Source of the DNA: Flavobacterium sediminilitoris
GTDB taxonomy: Bacteria > Bacteroidota > Bacteroidia > Flavobacteriales > Flavobacteriaceae
Reading direction: 5' to 3'
Assembly (NCBI RefSeq): GCF_023008245.1
Contig: NZ_CP090145.1
Coordinates: forward strand, 2,418,001 to 2,482,000
DNA: 64,000 bases
Numbering within the stretch: position 1 is the first letter of the stretch; each line of letters opens with the position of its first letter. The translations under genes were made by a program, and so were the position numbers. The notes below the pieces were generated by a model that was not told the origin of the DNA, ran no database searches, and was given only the letters and a program-made list of their open reading frames with translations. Below are positions 37,629-46,514 of the stretch, one piece after another.

Positions 37629-38387
37629 TTACTTTTTATAATAGGTATTAGTCACTTTTCCACCTGTTTGTAAATTCATTTCTAAAGTTCCTTTTAATAA
37701 AGTACAATCTTTCTTATTTAAAATATATTCACCTGCAACATTATTTTGTTCTAATAATCCAGGTACTCCATCTATTACAGCGTTTACTGAAATGATTATT
37801 TTATCTTCAGTTATATCTTTAATTGTGTATGTCGATTTTGTTTTTGTCTTTGTTAAAGGGTTTGTTTTTTCATCTTCCCATTTGCTATTAATAGTTACTT
37901 TATCTTTAGGAAACACTAATTGAATGTTGCTAATATCAACAATAGCATCAGAAGCACCACTACCATCTGTATTATAAAAAGGTTTTACAATATTTCCTTT
38001 TTCATCAATAAGAATTTCAAATGTTGAATCCAAAGTATTTTTAAATTCATAATGCATACTTTTTTCATCACTAGTCATTAAAGATTCGTCTTTGTTTGAA
38101 TCATATTCTTCAATTTCGCCAAACATTTTAGTTTCAGATTTAATATTAAGAACATTAGTAGTATAGGTATATACATTTTTGGCATCTTTTGCAGACACTT
38201 TAAAACGAGCTATTACTGTACTTTTCATACTCATCTGTTCATTTCCTTTAGTTTCTATCTCAGAAACAATAGTTTGTTCATCACCAACTTTTTGATTAAG
38301 AGTTAATATTATTTCTTCCTTATTTTGCGAACAGCTAATAAAAAATGCGATTACAGAGAAAAATGTTAATTGTTTAATTGCTTTCAT
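37629..38387 (-). CDS. DUF6263-like lipoprotein
   Basis: The 252-residue lipoprotein has a signal MKAIKQLTFFSVIAFFISC (C19 lipidated). The mature part, beginning with LTLNQKVGDEQTIVSEIETKG, is a beta-rich domain resembling DUF6263, with MHYEFKNTLDSTFEILIDEKGNIVKP and a terminal GTLEMNLQTGGKVTNTYYKK. The domain has an up-and-down strand pattern and probably resides at the inner leaflet of the outer membrane. Function is unknown. It is monocistronic and convergent with pepD. Confidence 0.8.
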   Translation of the reverse strand: MKAIKQLTFFSVIAFFISCSQNKEEIILTLNQKVGDEQTIVSEIETKGNEQMSMKSTVIARFKVSAKDAKNVYTYTTNVLNIKSETKMFGEIEEYDSNKDESLMTSDEKSMHYEFKNTLDSTFEILIDEKGNIVKPFYNTDGSGASDAIVDISNIQLVFPKDKVTINSKWEDEKTNPLTKTKTKSTYTIKDITEDKIIISVNAVIDGVPGLLEQNNVAGEYILNKKDCTLLKGTLEMNLQTGGKVTNTYYKK

Positions 38388-38577
38388 TTAGATTTGTTTT
38401 AATTGTAAATATACTATTTTCGAGTACATTGAAAATAATTTTTTTTAACAATAAAGAAGATTATCATTATTTGAATGTTTAATATTTAGTTTAATTTTTA
38501 ATTTTTTGTTTAAAAATAACTCAAAGAAATATAATTTTATGCAGAATTTGCGTTGTACTAAAAATGGTTATCTTCAA

Positions 38578-39609
38578 ATGAAAAAATCTTTATTATTAAT
38601 CCTATTTATCTTAGTTTTTCAATCGTGTTCTAAGTCTAATAAGGTTGAAAATGTGGAACATGCTTTTTATTATTGGAAATCTGATAATTGGCGTTTATCA
38701 GAAAATGAAAAAAAAATTATTGATTCGCAAAATGTATCCAAGTTATACGTTAAGTTTTTTGAAGTAGAACACAATGATTTAATGGGAAATATTCCTGTTT
38801 CAAAAAATAATTTGTCTATTTATTCTAAAGAAAATTATTCAATCATTCCATGTGTTTATATTCGAAATGAAGTTTTTCTGAAAAGTAAAAAAGAAGAACT
38901 TGATATTTTAGCAGATAATATTATTTTTTTAATCAATAAAAAGAAGGAAGAGCATTTAAGAGATGTAGAAGAAATTAATGAAATTCAAATGGATTGTGAT
39001 TGGACTCTTAAATCAAAAGAGAATTATTTTTATTTTTTAACTAAACTAAAGCAAATTTATAAGAAGAAGATAAGTTGTACACTTCGTCTGTATCCTTATA
39101 AATATCCTGAAAAAATGGGAATTCCTCCAGTTGATAAAGCTACATTAATGTGTTACAATTTAATAAATCCATTAGAAGATAAATCTAAAAACTCTATTTT
39201 AGATACTAATGAATTGAGTAAATATTTAAACAAAAATAGAAAATATCCATTACATTTAGATATAGCTTTACCTGTTTATTCATGGATGCAGTTATTTCAG
39301 AATAATGAATTTACTAAAGTTATTTATACTGATTTTGAAAAAATTAAACCCATTTTAAAACCAGTAAAGCCTTTATGGTTTGAAGTTACAAAAGATATAA
39401 CCATAGCAGATGTTTATTTGCGAATAGGTGATAAAATAAAATATGATGAAATCACAGCAAAAGAAATAAAAAAAGCTATTGAAATTATCAAAAAAAACGT
39501 GAATTTTGACAAACAAACAACAATATCATTATTCCACCTTGATGAAGAACAATTAAAACAATATTCAAATGAAGAAATCTCTAGTTTTTATTCTCTTTTT
39601 ACTGAATAG
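38578..39609 (+). CDS. Lipoprotein with putative TIM-barrel (DUF3142-like)
   Basis: I place the start at the ATG at 38578, giving 343 residues with a clear lipoprotein signal (MKKSLLLILFILVFQSC, C17); the open frame reaches a TTG at 38506 but that adds a non-signal leader. The mature protein has glycosidase-like strands: KLYVKFFEVEHND, IIPCVYIRNEVF, VEEINEIQMDCDWTLKSKENYF and LHLDIALPVYSWMQLF. The EIQMDCDW segment recalls the ExQxDxD motif of DUF3142 (distant from GH18). No reaction can be assigned. It overlaps the next gene by 41 bp. Confidence 0.72.
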   Translation: MKKSLLLILFILVFQSCSKSNKVENVEHAFYYWKSDNWRLSENEKKIIDSQNVSKLYVKFFEVEHNDLMGNIPVSKNNLSIYSKENYSIIPCVYIRNEVFLKSKKEELDILADNIIFLINKKKEEHLRDVEEINEIQMDCDWTLKSKENYFYFLTKLKQIYKKKISCTLRLYPYKYPEKMGIPPVDKATLMCYNLINPLEDKSKNSILDTNELSKYLNKNRKYPLHLDIALPVYSWMQLFQNNEFTKVIYTDFEKIKPILKPVKPLWFEVTKDITIADVYLRIGDKIKYDEITAKEIKKAIEIIKKNVNFDKQTTISLFHLDEEQLKQYSNEEISSFYSLFTE

Positions 39610-41884
39610 TCTTTCTATTCCAGTTTTTGCATGCGGATTTTATCCTTATGGAGAAGATATCCGATTTTGCTTTTCAAAACCTAATAATTTTGCTTTATAT
39701 AGTTTTTCCGAATTTGATTATTCGTCAGATTTATTCTATCCTAACAGTGAATTATTTAGAACAAGTGAAGAAAACCCAAACAATGTATTTTGGCACAACT
39801 ACTGTAAAGGTAAAGTAAATTATGATGCTATTGAAGAATGTGTATATAGTATTCCTTTGGAACAATTCAATAATAAATCGGCAAATAAAATGTTGCAATA
39901 TTTTTATTTAACAAACGATTTAGAAGCTCTTGAATATTTAAAATTTGCAAAACAATGTGAAGTTTTTAATGCTATTTATAATGATCCTTGGGAAAGAAAT
40001 GAATCGGTTTCGATTCCTGAAAGGGGAAAAATGATTCAGTTAGCAGAAAAGCAAGCACAAAAAGTTAAAAATACCGAATTACAAAAGAGATATGCATTTT
40101 TAGCCATTCGATTAGCCTATTATAATGGACAAACAAAAGATATAGTTCGATTATTTGACTCTCATTTCTCAGATGCGAAACAGAAAGATCTTGTTTATTA
40201 TTGGAGTTTATATTTTAGAGCCATTACAGAGTCAAACAAAGCGTTACAAAGCTATTATGCCGCTCAGGTTTTTGTAAATGCACCTGACAAACGTTTTGCT
40301 GTTTTTTATACTTTTGATAAAACAATTGCTATAAAAAACATCTTATCCTATGCTAAAACTAATGAAGAAAAAGCAAATATATATGCTTTAGCAGCAATTA
40401 GGAAACATGATCAAGCTTTAGAGTATATCGAAAAAGTATCTGAATTAGATGCTTCAAATGTAACATTACCGTTTTTGTTATTGCGAGAAGTAAATAAACT
40501 CGAAGATTGGGTTTTTACACCTTATTTTTCACTTTATGATCCATCTGTCAACAGTTTAAATAATAACGAAAAATACAGTAACGAATTTTCTTTGAATGCT
40601 ATCCAATCAAGAATTATAAAAGACAGGCAATATGCTAAAAAAGTATTAGAATTTGCTAGTAAAGTAAAACTTAAAAAAATAAGTAACCCTACAGATTGGA
40701 ATGTTTTAAAAGTTCAATTGTTATTTATAACAGAAGATTTTGAAACGTGTTTGAAAGAGATTTCAGATTTAGAGAAGACATCCTTAGATAAAGAGTCTCA
40801 AATATATAATCAATTACAGCTTACAAAAGCATTATGTTTGGTTTCTAAAGAAAAACAAGGAAGCGCAAAAATTTCAAATGAAATTCATGATATAATAGTA
40901 AAAAATAAGTCTAATTCTCAGTTTATTTTTGCAATAGGAAGACTATTAGAATATAAAGGAAACAAAATTGATGCTGCGTTACTATTTTCAACATTACAAG
41001 GTAACGTAACTTGGAAATCGTCAAAAAACAAAACAAGATCTTATGTAGATTATTTTTATGATTATTTTCAATATATTAATGTAATGTACTCAGTTGATGA
41101 GGTTAAAAGCTTAATTGCAGATATTGAAGAAAATAGTAAATCAAAAGATGCTTTTTCAAATTGGAAATATAGTTTCATTAAAAATGAAATCCCTAGATTA
41201 TATGATTTAGTAGGAACACAATACATTAGGAAAAATAATTTAGAGAAAGCATTAGTTTATTTTAATAAAGTAGATAATAAACAATGGGATAATTATTATG
41301 GCTTATGGCAAAGAATGGATAATAATGGTAATTATTTTGATGAAAATCCGTTTTATACATTAAAATATACTCCCGATTTTATAAAGAAAAAAGAAAATTT
41401 TCAGTTAAATAAAAAAACAGTAACAGCAAAACTGATTGAATACATAGAAAAAGCAGAAAAGACAAACAATAAAGATTATTACTATTTTCTAGTGGCTAAT
41501 TGTTATTATAATATGACTATTCATGGTAATGCATGGATGATGCGTCGTTTTGGGGTTTCTGCTTATGATGTAGAACCTTATCCTGAAGATGAGGCTGAAT
41601 TTAGAAATGGCTTTTTGGCTAAAAAATATTATCAATTAGCTTTTAAAAATGCAAAAGATAATAAATTTAAAGCACTTTGTTTACGAATGATAGGACGATG
41701 CGAATCTTTCGAAATTATGAATGAGAGTCCGAACATTGATTATAGAGAGAAAAATGCATATAACGATTCTATTTTTAAATTGAATAAAACCTATAAAAAA
41801 TTAAAAGATGAATATCCAAATTATTATGAAGATTTAATTTATGGATGTACAGCTTTTGAAGATTATTTTAAGGCTAAGAAGTAA
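39569..41884 (+). CDS. Large exported helical-repeat protein
   Basis: The 771-residue protein has a signal peptide (MKKSLVFILFLLNSLSIPVFA) and a mature part opening with CGFYPYGEDIRFCFSKP. From about residue 100 on it is built from TPR/SEL-like helical hairpins, for instance IYALAAIRKHDQALEYIEKVSELD and QYIRKNNLEKALVYFNKVDN. No enzymatic motif is recognised. Its ATG lies 41 bp inside the upstream lipoprotein gene, so the two are translationally coupled and presumably form one complex. Signal-cleaved Cys22 may alternatively be lipidated. I do not recognise the family. Confidence 0.75.
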   Translation: MKKSLVFILFLLNSLSIPVFACGFYPYGEDIRFCFSKPNNFALYSFSEFDYSSDLFYPNSELFRTSEENPNNVFWHNYCKGKVNYDAIEECVYSIPLEQFNNKSANKMLQYFYLTNDLEALEYLKFAKQCEVFNAIYNDPWERNESVSIPERGKMIQLAEKQAQKVKNTELQKRYAFLAIRLAYYNGQTKDIVRLFDSHFSDAKQKDLVYYWSLYFRAITESNKALQSYYAAQVFVNAPDKRFAVFYTFDKTIAIKNILSYAKTNEEKANIYALAAIRKHDQALEYIEKVSELDASNVTLPFLLLREVNKLEDWVFTPYFSLYDPSVNSLNNNEKYSNEFSLNAIQSRIIKDRQYAKKVLEFASKVKLKKISNPTDWNVLKVQLLFITEDFETCLKEISDLEKTSLDKESQIYNQLQLTKALCLVSKEKQGSAKISNEIHDIIVKNKSNSQFIFAIGRLLEYKGNKIDAALLFSTLQGNVTWKSSKNKTRSYVDYFYDYFQYINVMYSVDEVKSLIADIEENSKSKDAFSNWKYSFIKNEIPRLYDLVGTQYIRKNNLEKALVYFNKVDNKQWDNYYGLWQRMDNNGNYFDENPFYTLKYTPDFIKKKENFQLNKKTVTAKLIEYIEKAEKTNNKDYYYFLVANCYYNMTIHGNAWMMRRFGVSAYDVEPYPEDEAEFRNGFLAKKYYQLAFKNAKDNKFKALCLRMIGRCESFEIMNESPNIDYREKNAYNDSIFKLNKTYKKLKDEYPNYYEDLIYGCTAFEDYFKAKK

Positions 41885-41906
41885 AAAAACTCATATAACA
41901 AACGCA

Positions 41907-41940
41907 AAGACCTCGTTTATAATTTTATAAACGAGGTCTT
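41907..41940. terminator. Bidirectional terminator
   Basis: AAGACCTCGTTTATAA (41907-41922) and its exact complement (41925-41940) nearly adjoin. It sits between the helical-repeat gene and the convergent VOC gene. Confidence 0.88.
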
Positions 41941-42322
41941 ATTTTTCATAAAATTCAATAGGTAAATTATCAGGATCAGTAATGAAAGTGAAACGTTTAT
42001 GAGTAAATTCATCAATTCGAATAGGTTCGATATAAATGTTACTATTTTTAAGATGATTGATGATTAGTTCTAAATTGTCAACTTCAAAAGCCAAATGTCT
42101 CAATCCTGTAGCTTCAGGTTTAGATATTCTTTCTGGTGGATTTGGGAAAGAAAAAAGCTCAATGCAGTATTTTCCGTTTAATGCTAAATCAAGTTTGTAA
42201 GATTCTCGTTCTTTTCTATATATTTCTCTAACTATTTTTAAACCAAGTATATTTACATAAAAATATTTTGAAGCTTCATAGTCGGAACAAATAATAGCTG
42301 TGTGATGAATTTGATTTAACAT
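41939..42322 (-). CDS. VOC/glyoxalase-family metalloprotein
   Basis: The product is 127 residues when started at 42322 (MLNQIHHTAIICSDYEASKYFYVNILGL). The longer frame to 42400 is rejected because its upstream part runs into the terminator of the PepSY operon. It has a metal-site pattern of the vicinal-oxygen-chelate fold: His in IHHTAI, Glu in CIELFSFP, His in GLRHLAFEVDNL and Glu in LPIEFYEK. It is close to the SMU.1112c/GloA2-like group; lactoylglutathione lyase activity is possible but not certain. Confidence 0.85.
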   Translation of the reverse strand: MLNQIHHTAIICSDYEASKYFYVNILGLKIVREIYRKERESYKLDLALNGKYCIELFSFPNPPERISKPEATGLRHLAFEVDNLELIINHLKNSNIYIEPIRIDEFTHKRFTFITDPDNLPIEFYEK

Positions 42323-42380
42323 TTGCTTTGGGAATAGGAGTGTTTGGAGATTGAATGAATCAAAATCCAAATATAAAAAA

Positions 42381-42408
42381 ATCCTCAATAGTATTAACAA
42401 TTGAGGAT
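42381..42408 (-). terminator. Terminator of the PepSY operon
   Basis: ATCCTCAAT (42381-42389) pairs with ATTGAGGAT (42400-42408); the minus-strand transcript continues into a U tract (42380-42374). It follows the stop at 42433. Confidence 0.85.
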
Positions 42409-42432
42409 ATTAGAAATGTTTATAATTTTTTT

Positions 42433-42978
42433 TTACGAAAGTATTAAAAACAAAATTGGAAACACAATTCCAGCTAAAGCGAGTTTCCAACCACGTCTCT
42501 TAAATGTATGTTTACCATGTTTAACCATCATTGCTCCAGAAATAGCGATAAAGATTAAAGATAAACCAAAAATATCAGAGAAATAAATCCACCAGTTTGA
42601 AGTGTTCTTATGGAGAAACATAGCCTGATTTATTATAGGTGTTTTAATAAAAGAGATAATCTCACCTTTTCCGGTTTCTATATCAATCTCTACCTCAGTA
42701 TTTTCAAATTGAATTTTAAATGTTCCTTTTCTAATATTATGTCTTTTAACTTTATCCGTAATTTTTAATTCGGTTGTTATTTTTTGTGCATAATCATCAT
42801 TAAAATTCTTTTCATCGGGTAATGCAACTTGAATTTCTTTTGTTTCTAAAGTATATTTTTCAGGATGCCAATCATTTCTATGATTCATTAATATTCCAGA
42901 AAATGCAAAAGAAATGATTAATCCTACATAGAAATAACCAAAATCACGATGTAGATTTCTTAAATTCAATTTTTTCAT
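42433..42978 (-). CDS. Small PepSY-associated membrane protein
   Basis: The 181-residue protein has an N-terminal helix (YFYVGLIISFAFSGILMNHR), a periplasmic PepSY-like segment (about 35-115) and two further helices (WWIYFSDIFGLSLIFIAISGAMMV, LALAGIVFPILFLIL). In similar operons such proteins accompany siderophore uptake and are suspected ferric-siderophore reductases or accessory factors. His44-type and His117 residues near the helices could bind haem. It lies 13 bp after the large PepSY gene and ends at a terminator. Confidence 0.85.
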   Translation of the reverse strand: MKKLNLRNLHRDFGYFYVGLIISFAFSGILMNHRNDWHPEKYTLETKEIQVALPDEKNFNDDYAQKITTELKITDKVKRHNIRKGTFKIQFENTEVEIDIETGKGEIISFIKTPIINQAMFLHKNTSNWWIYFSDIFGLSLIFIAISGAMMVKHGKHTFKRRGWKLALAGIVFPILFLILS

Positions 42979-42991
42979 ATATCAATTTATG

Positions 42992-44110
42992 TTACTTATA
43001 TTTTTTTCCCCACCAAATTAAAAAACCAGTAATGGGTAAACTTGCAATTAATAAACTAATTAAAAAAGCGAATATTTTTCCAGGTAAACCAATAATTGCA
43101 CCTGTATGAATGTCATAGTTCATGCGTAATAATTTATCGGCAAATTTAGCTTTTGATAATCGGCCGTAAATATGCGAAACATTTTTCTCTTCTAATGTAT
43201 ATTGATCAAAATATCGATAATCGGTTTGCCAATAAGTGCCATCACCTATATTTGCATTTGCTGCAATAGGTGAAGTATCTGTTTCTACAGGATGTACTTC
43301 AATAGATTTTGCATTTGGATATTCTTCTTGCATAATTAAAAAGACTTTGTCTAAAGGATATTCTATCGCTTTTTTATCAATAGATTTTATAGAAATAGGT
43401 TCTTCATATAACAATGATTTTTCACCTCCAACAACTGTATAATAGCAATATGCAAACCATGGAAATCCCCAAACTAAACCTGTAATAGCAAAAATTAATG
43501 CAATAGCCATTACATAAAACCCTGTTATGTTGTGTAAATCATAATTTTTTCTCTTCCATTTTATTCCTTCTTTCCATCTAAACCAAAAACGTTGTTTAGC
43601 TGCTTTTCTATTTTTAGGATACCAAAGAATGAAGCCACTTATAATAATAAGTATAAAAATTAAGGTTGCAGAAGCAATTATTGTTTGTCCGATTTCATGA
43701 GGAAGCCATAAATAGAAATGTCCATCTAAGATAAATCTAAAAAAACCAGAAAATTCATCAACTGTTTTTAAAACTTCTCCAGTATAAGGATTTATGTAGC
43801 AAATATCATAGTAAAGAGGATCATCATTGTAAAAAATAGCTTCGGCAGCAACATTTGATTCTCTATATTGAATGGCGTGCAAATGTTTATTAGGAAGTTC
43901 TTGTTTTGCGATTTTTTCTATTTGAGATGGAGGAATATATGGTTTGTTTTGTTTTTCTACAAAGCGATAATCTTCGGTAAGATTTAAAATTTCTTCTTGA
44001 AAAGCATATAAACAACCAGTTACTGCTATTATAAAAACAATAATCCCCGATGCTAATCCAAGCCAAAGATGAATTTGTCTGATGATTTTTTTAAGATTTT
44101 TCTTTTTCAT
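42992..44110 (-). CDS. PepSY-associated TM helix protein (PiuB-like)
   Basis: With the start at 44110 (MKKKNLKKIIRQIHLWLGLASGIIVF) this is a 372-residue protein with four membrane helices and a large periplasmic domain holding PepSY repeats. The longer frame from 44134 would start inside a terminator hairpin. Typical motifs are QIHLWLGLASG, HFYLWLPHEIGQTI, YDLHNITGFYVM and RMNYDIHTGAIIGLPGKI, whose histidines suggest haem binding. The family is linked to reduction of ferric siderophores in the inner membrane. It is cotranscribed with the small PepSY gene. Confidence 0.88.
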   Translation of the reverse strand: MKKKNLKKIIRQIHLWLGLASGIIVFIIAVTGCLYAFQEEILNLTEDYRFVEKQNKPYIPPSQIEKIAKQELPNKHLHAIQYRESNVAAEAIFYNDDPLYYDICYINPYTGEVLKTVDEFSGFFRFILDGHFYLWLPHEIGQTIIASATLIFILIIISGFILWYPKNRKAAKQRFWFRWKEGIKWKRKNYDLHNITGFYVMAIALIFAITGLVWGFPWFAYCYYTVVGGEKSLLYEEPISIKSIDKKAIEYPLDKVFLIMQEEYPNAKSIEVHPVETDTSPIAANANIGDGTYWQTDYRYFDQYTLEEKNVSHIYGRLSKAKFADKLLRMNYDIHTGAIIGLPGKIFAFLISLLIASLPITGFLIWWGKKYK

Positions 44111-44123
44111 TTTTAAACGATAA

Positions 44124-44150
44124 AAACTCCTCATCTAAAATGAGGAGTTT
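44124..44150 (-). terminator. Terminator of the TonB receptor gene
   Basis: AAACTCCTCAT (44124-44134) pairs with ATGAGGAGTTT (44140-44150), 19 bp past the receptor stop on the minus strand. It covers the ATG of the long version of the PepSY frame. Confidence 0.82.
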
Positions 44151-44168
44151 GATTAAAACTAAAATAAA

Positions 44169-46334
44169 TTAAAATTTATAGGTTAACCCTGCTGTTAATG
44201 TTCGTAACTGTTGAGGCGTAACGGTTGACCAACCTGAATAATATTTTTCATTAAGAATATTGTTTAATTTTAATGTTATATTAAACTGATTAGAATCATA
44301 CGATAAAGCCGAATTTAAAATGGTATAACTTGGTATTTCAAAAGTTCCAATGTTTGCTCTATTTAAAGTTTTGTTTTTGCTGGCATGGTTTTGACCTAAA
44401 CCAAATCCAAATCCTTTTAAAGTTCCTTTTGTAATAGTATAACTTGCCCAAAAATTTATTAAGGTTTCAGGTCCGGATTCTTCAGGTCTAAGTCCAATAT
44501 ATCCATCAGCAAGATTTCCTTTTGTATATTTTGCTTTGTTATTACTAATTCCTAAAATCATATTTAAACCATCAATTGGATTTGCAATGATACTTACTTC
44601 TACACCTTTACTTTCAATCTCTTCCCCTTGAATGGAATTGTTAATATTATCAGGATCGGTCATTACTCTATCTTTTACATTAATATTGTAATAACTTACT
44701 GTAGCTGAAATTTTATCTTTTAATAAATTTGTTTTTACACCTACTTCAATTTGATTTGCATGTTCTGGATCAAAAGTTTTTAATCTAGGATTTGAACCAT
44801 CAATGTTTGAAACTTCTTTAGGAGATATGTTTGTAAACCCGTTCATGTAGTTCGCAAAAAGGGAAACTTTGTCTAAAACAGGTTGATAAACTAAACCAAA
44901 TTTTGGAGATATTGCAGTTTGTCCATTTACTTCTTCATCAATAAAATAAGCTGTTTTCCCTTTGAAATGATCTATTCTAACACTAGCCATTACAGATAGT
45001 TTTTGAGTAATATTTATTAAATCAGAAACGTAAGCGCTATAGACTTCATTTTCTGCATTAGAATTTCCATCAAAAGAATCTATTAATAAGTTGTCAACAC
45101 CAGCTCTAGTTAAATCACCAGTATCATTTCCATCATGAAGTGTAACAACACCGTTAGAAACCCAACCTGTGCTTCCGTTTTTAATGCTCGATTTATAATA
45201 ATCTAATCCAGCAACTAATCTATTTCTAAATTTCCCAATTTTAAAGTCTCCTATGAAGTTTTGTTGAATATCTGTTGTATAAGTTTCTCCATTTCTTTTA
45301 GATATTGATCTTCCAAAAGCAGTTCCGTTTGAAGCATCAAATAAATATGAATAATAACCATCAGTTTTAGTGTTTCCTCTTGAAAGAACGGTTTGTGAAG
45401 TCCAATTTTTAGATAATTTATATACCATTTGTGCCTGAATACTAAAAGTAGGATTGCTAATTGTTAATTCATTTGAAGTAAACGATTTCTTATAATTTTT
45501 TTCGAATAAAGAAATGTCATTAAAAGAAAGTGGAGCATATCTACTTAAGAAAAGCATTGGTGCATTTGCAGATTCTCTTTGTGTAAATTCAGTATTAATT
45601 AAAAAAGAGAGTTTATCATTTACAATATAGTTTAAAGATGGAGCAATAAAGAATGATTTATTAAATCCTGCATCTTGAAATGAATTCTGCTTTTGATAAG
45701 CTGCATTTACTCTTAATAAAACATTTTTTTCTTCATTAAGAGGTGTATTTATATCTACAGTTACTCTATCTGATCCATAAGTTCCAGAATTGTATCCTAT
45801 TTCACCCCCAAAATGGTGTTTAGGTTTTTTAGTCACAATATTAATTAAACCACCATAAGAAATTAAACTACTGCCAAATAATGTTCCTGAAGGACCTTTT
45901 ATAACTTCTATACTTTCAATATTTGCAGGATCAATGATTCCATTATTAAGTGCAGGAAAACCGTTAACCATTGTAGGTTGAACGCTAAATCCTCTCATTG
46001 TGTAAAATTCACCACCGTCGCCACCACGACCGGTTGATTCCCAAACCCTAGTTATTCCGGTTGCATTTTTTATAGCATCATTAAAATTTGTAGCAACTTG
46101 GTCTTTTAGCAAAGCAGCAGAGATAGAATTATAAACTTGTGGATTTTCTAATTCTTTTAAGTTCATTTTTGAAACAGTTGAACTAGTTTCCTTTGTGTAT
46201 TTGATCTCTTTTTTACCTTCTATAATTACTTCTTTGAGTTGTTTAATCGTATCTGTTTCACGATTTTTTTTCTCTTGTGCATTTATTGTTTGAAGCACTA
46301 TAAAAGCAGATAAGGTTAATAGTGTTTTATACAT
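44169..46334 (-). CDS. TonB-dependent siderophore receptor
   Basis: The 721-residue outer membrane receptor has a signal peptide (MYKTLLTLSAFIVLQTINAQ), a TonB-box-like region (REVTIEGKK-like VIIEGKKE), a plug domain (about 60-170: FYTMRGFSVQPTMVNGFPALNNG, IEVIKGPSGTLFGSS, GGLINIVTKKP) and a 22-strand barrel ending in the aromatic TAGLTYKF. The RGF motif and sequence are like FhuE/FpvA siderophore receptors; the ligand is unknown. It is followed by two PepSY membrane proteins on the same strand, consistent with ferric-siderophore uptake and reduction. Confidence 0.92.
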   Translation of the reverse strand: MYKTLLTLSAFIVLQTINAQEKKNRETDTIKQLKEVIIEGKKEIKYTKETSSTVSKMNLKELENPQVYNSISAALLKDQVATNFNDAIKNATGITRVWESTGRGGDGGEFYTMRGFSVQPTMVNGFPALNNGIIDPANIESIEVIKGPSGTLFGSSLISYGGLINIVTKKPKHHFGGEIGYNSGTYGSDRVTVDINTPLNEEKNVLLRVNAAYQKQNSFQDAGFNKSFFIAPSLNYIVNDKLSFLINTEFTQRESANAPMLFLSRYAPLSFNDISLFEKNYKKSFTSNELTISNPTFSIQAQMVYKLSKNWTSQTVLSRGNTKTDGYYSYLFDASNGTAFGRSISKRNGETYTTDIQQNFIGDFKIGKFRNRLVAGLDYYKSSIKNGSTGWVSNGVVTLHDGNDTGDLTRAGVDNLLIDSFDGNSNAENEVYSAYVSDLINITQKLSVMASVRIDHFKGKTAYFIDEEVNGQTAISPKFGLVYQPVLDKVSLFANYMNGFTNISPKEVSNIDGSNPRLKTFDPEHANQIEVGVKTNLLKDKISATVSYYNINVKDRVMTDPDNINNSIQGEEIESKGVEVSIIANPIDGLNMILGISNNKAKYTKGNLADGYIGLRPEESGPETLINFWASYTITKGTLKGFGFGLGQNHASKNKTLNRANIGTFEIPSYTILNSALSYDSNQFNITLKLNNILNEKYYSGWSTVTPQQLRTLTAGLTYKF

Positions 46335-46364
46335 TTTTATTTAGATTTAATTAAAATAGTAGAG

Positions 46365-46395
46365 CAAAAATAAATAGTTTCTGGATATTCTCAAA
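46365..46395 (-). promoter_or_regulatory. Promoter of the TonB receptor gene
   Basis: On the minus strand TTTG (46395-46392) and TATTTTTG (46372-46365) are 19 bp apart, a complete match to the Bacteroidota consensus, 30 bp before the ATG. No obvious Fur box was found in the region. Confidence 0.65.
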
Positions 46396-46493
46396 ACTTA
46401 TTTAGACTAATTTTAAATAAAATAAAGTAACTATTTGATTAATAAGTAGTAAAAACTATAAATTAAGCATAAACAAGTAATTACTATTTTTGT

Positions 46494-46501
46494 TAACTTT
46501 G
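46494..46501 (+). promoter_or_regulatory. -7 box TAACTTTG before prfA
   Basis: TAACTTTG is 13 bp before the nominal start at 46515 and 22 bp before the in-frame ATG at 46524, so the transcript leader is very short. Confidence 0.5.
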
Positions 46502-46514
46502 CAATCCAAAATAA

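Noticed and set aside
39627..39818. Second plus-strand frame inside the helical-repeat gene
   Set aside because: It lies wholly inside the real gene in another frame and has no recognisable features.
42323..42400. N-terminal extension of the VOC protein
   Set aside because: It passes into the PepSY terminator hairpin, and homologous N-termini begin with a MLNQIHHTAI-like sequence.
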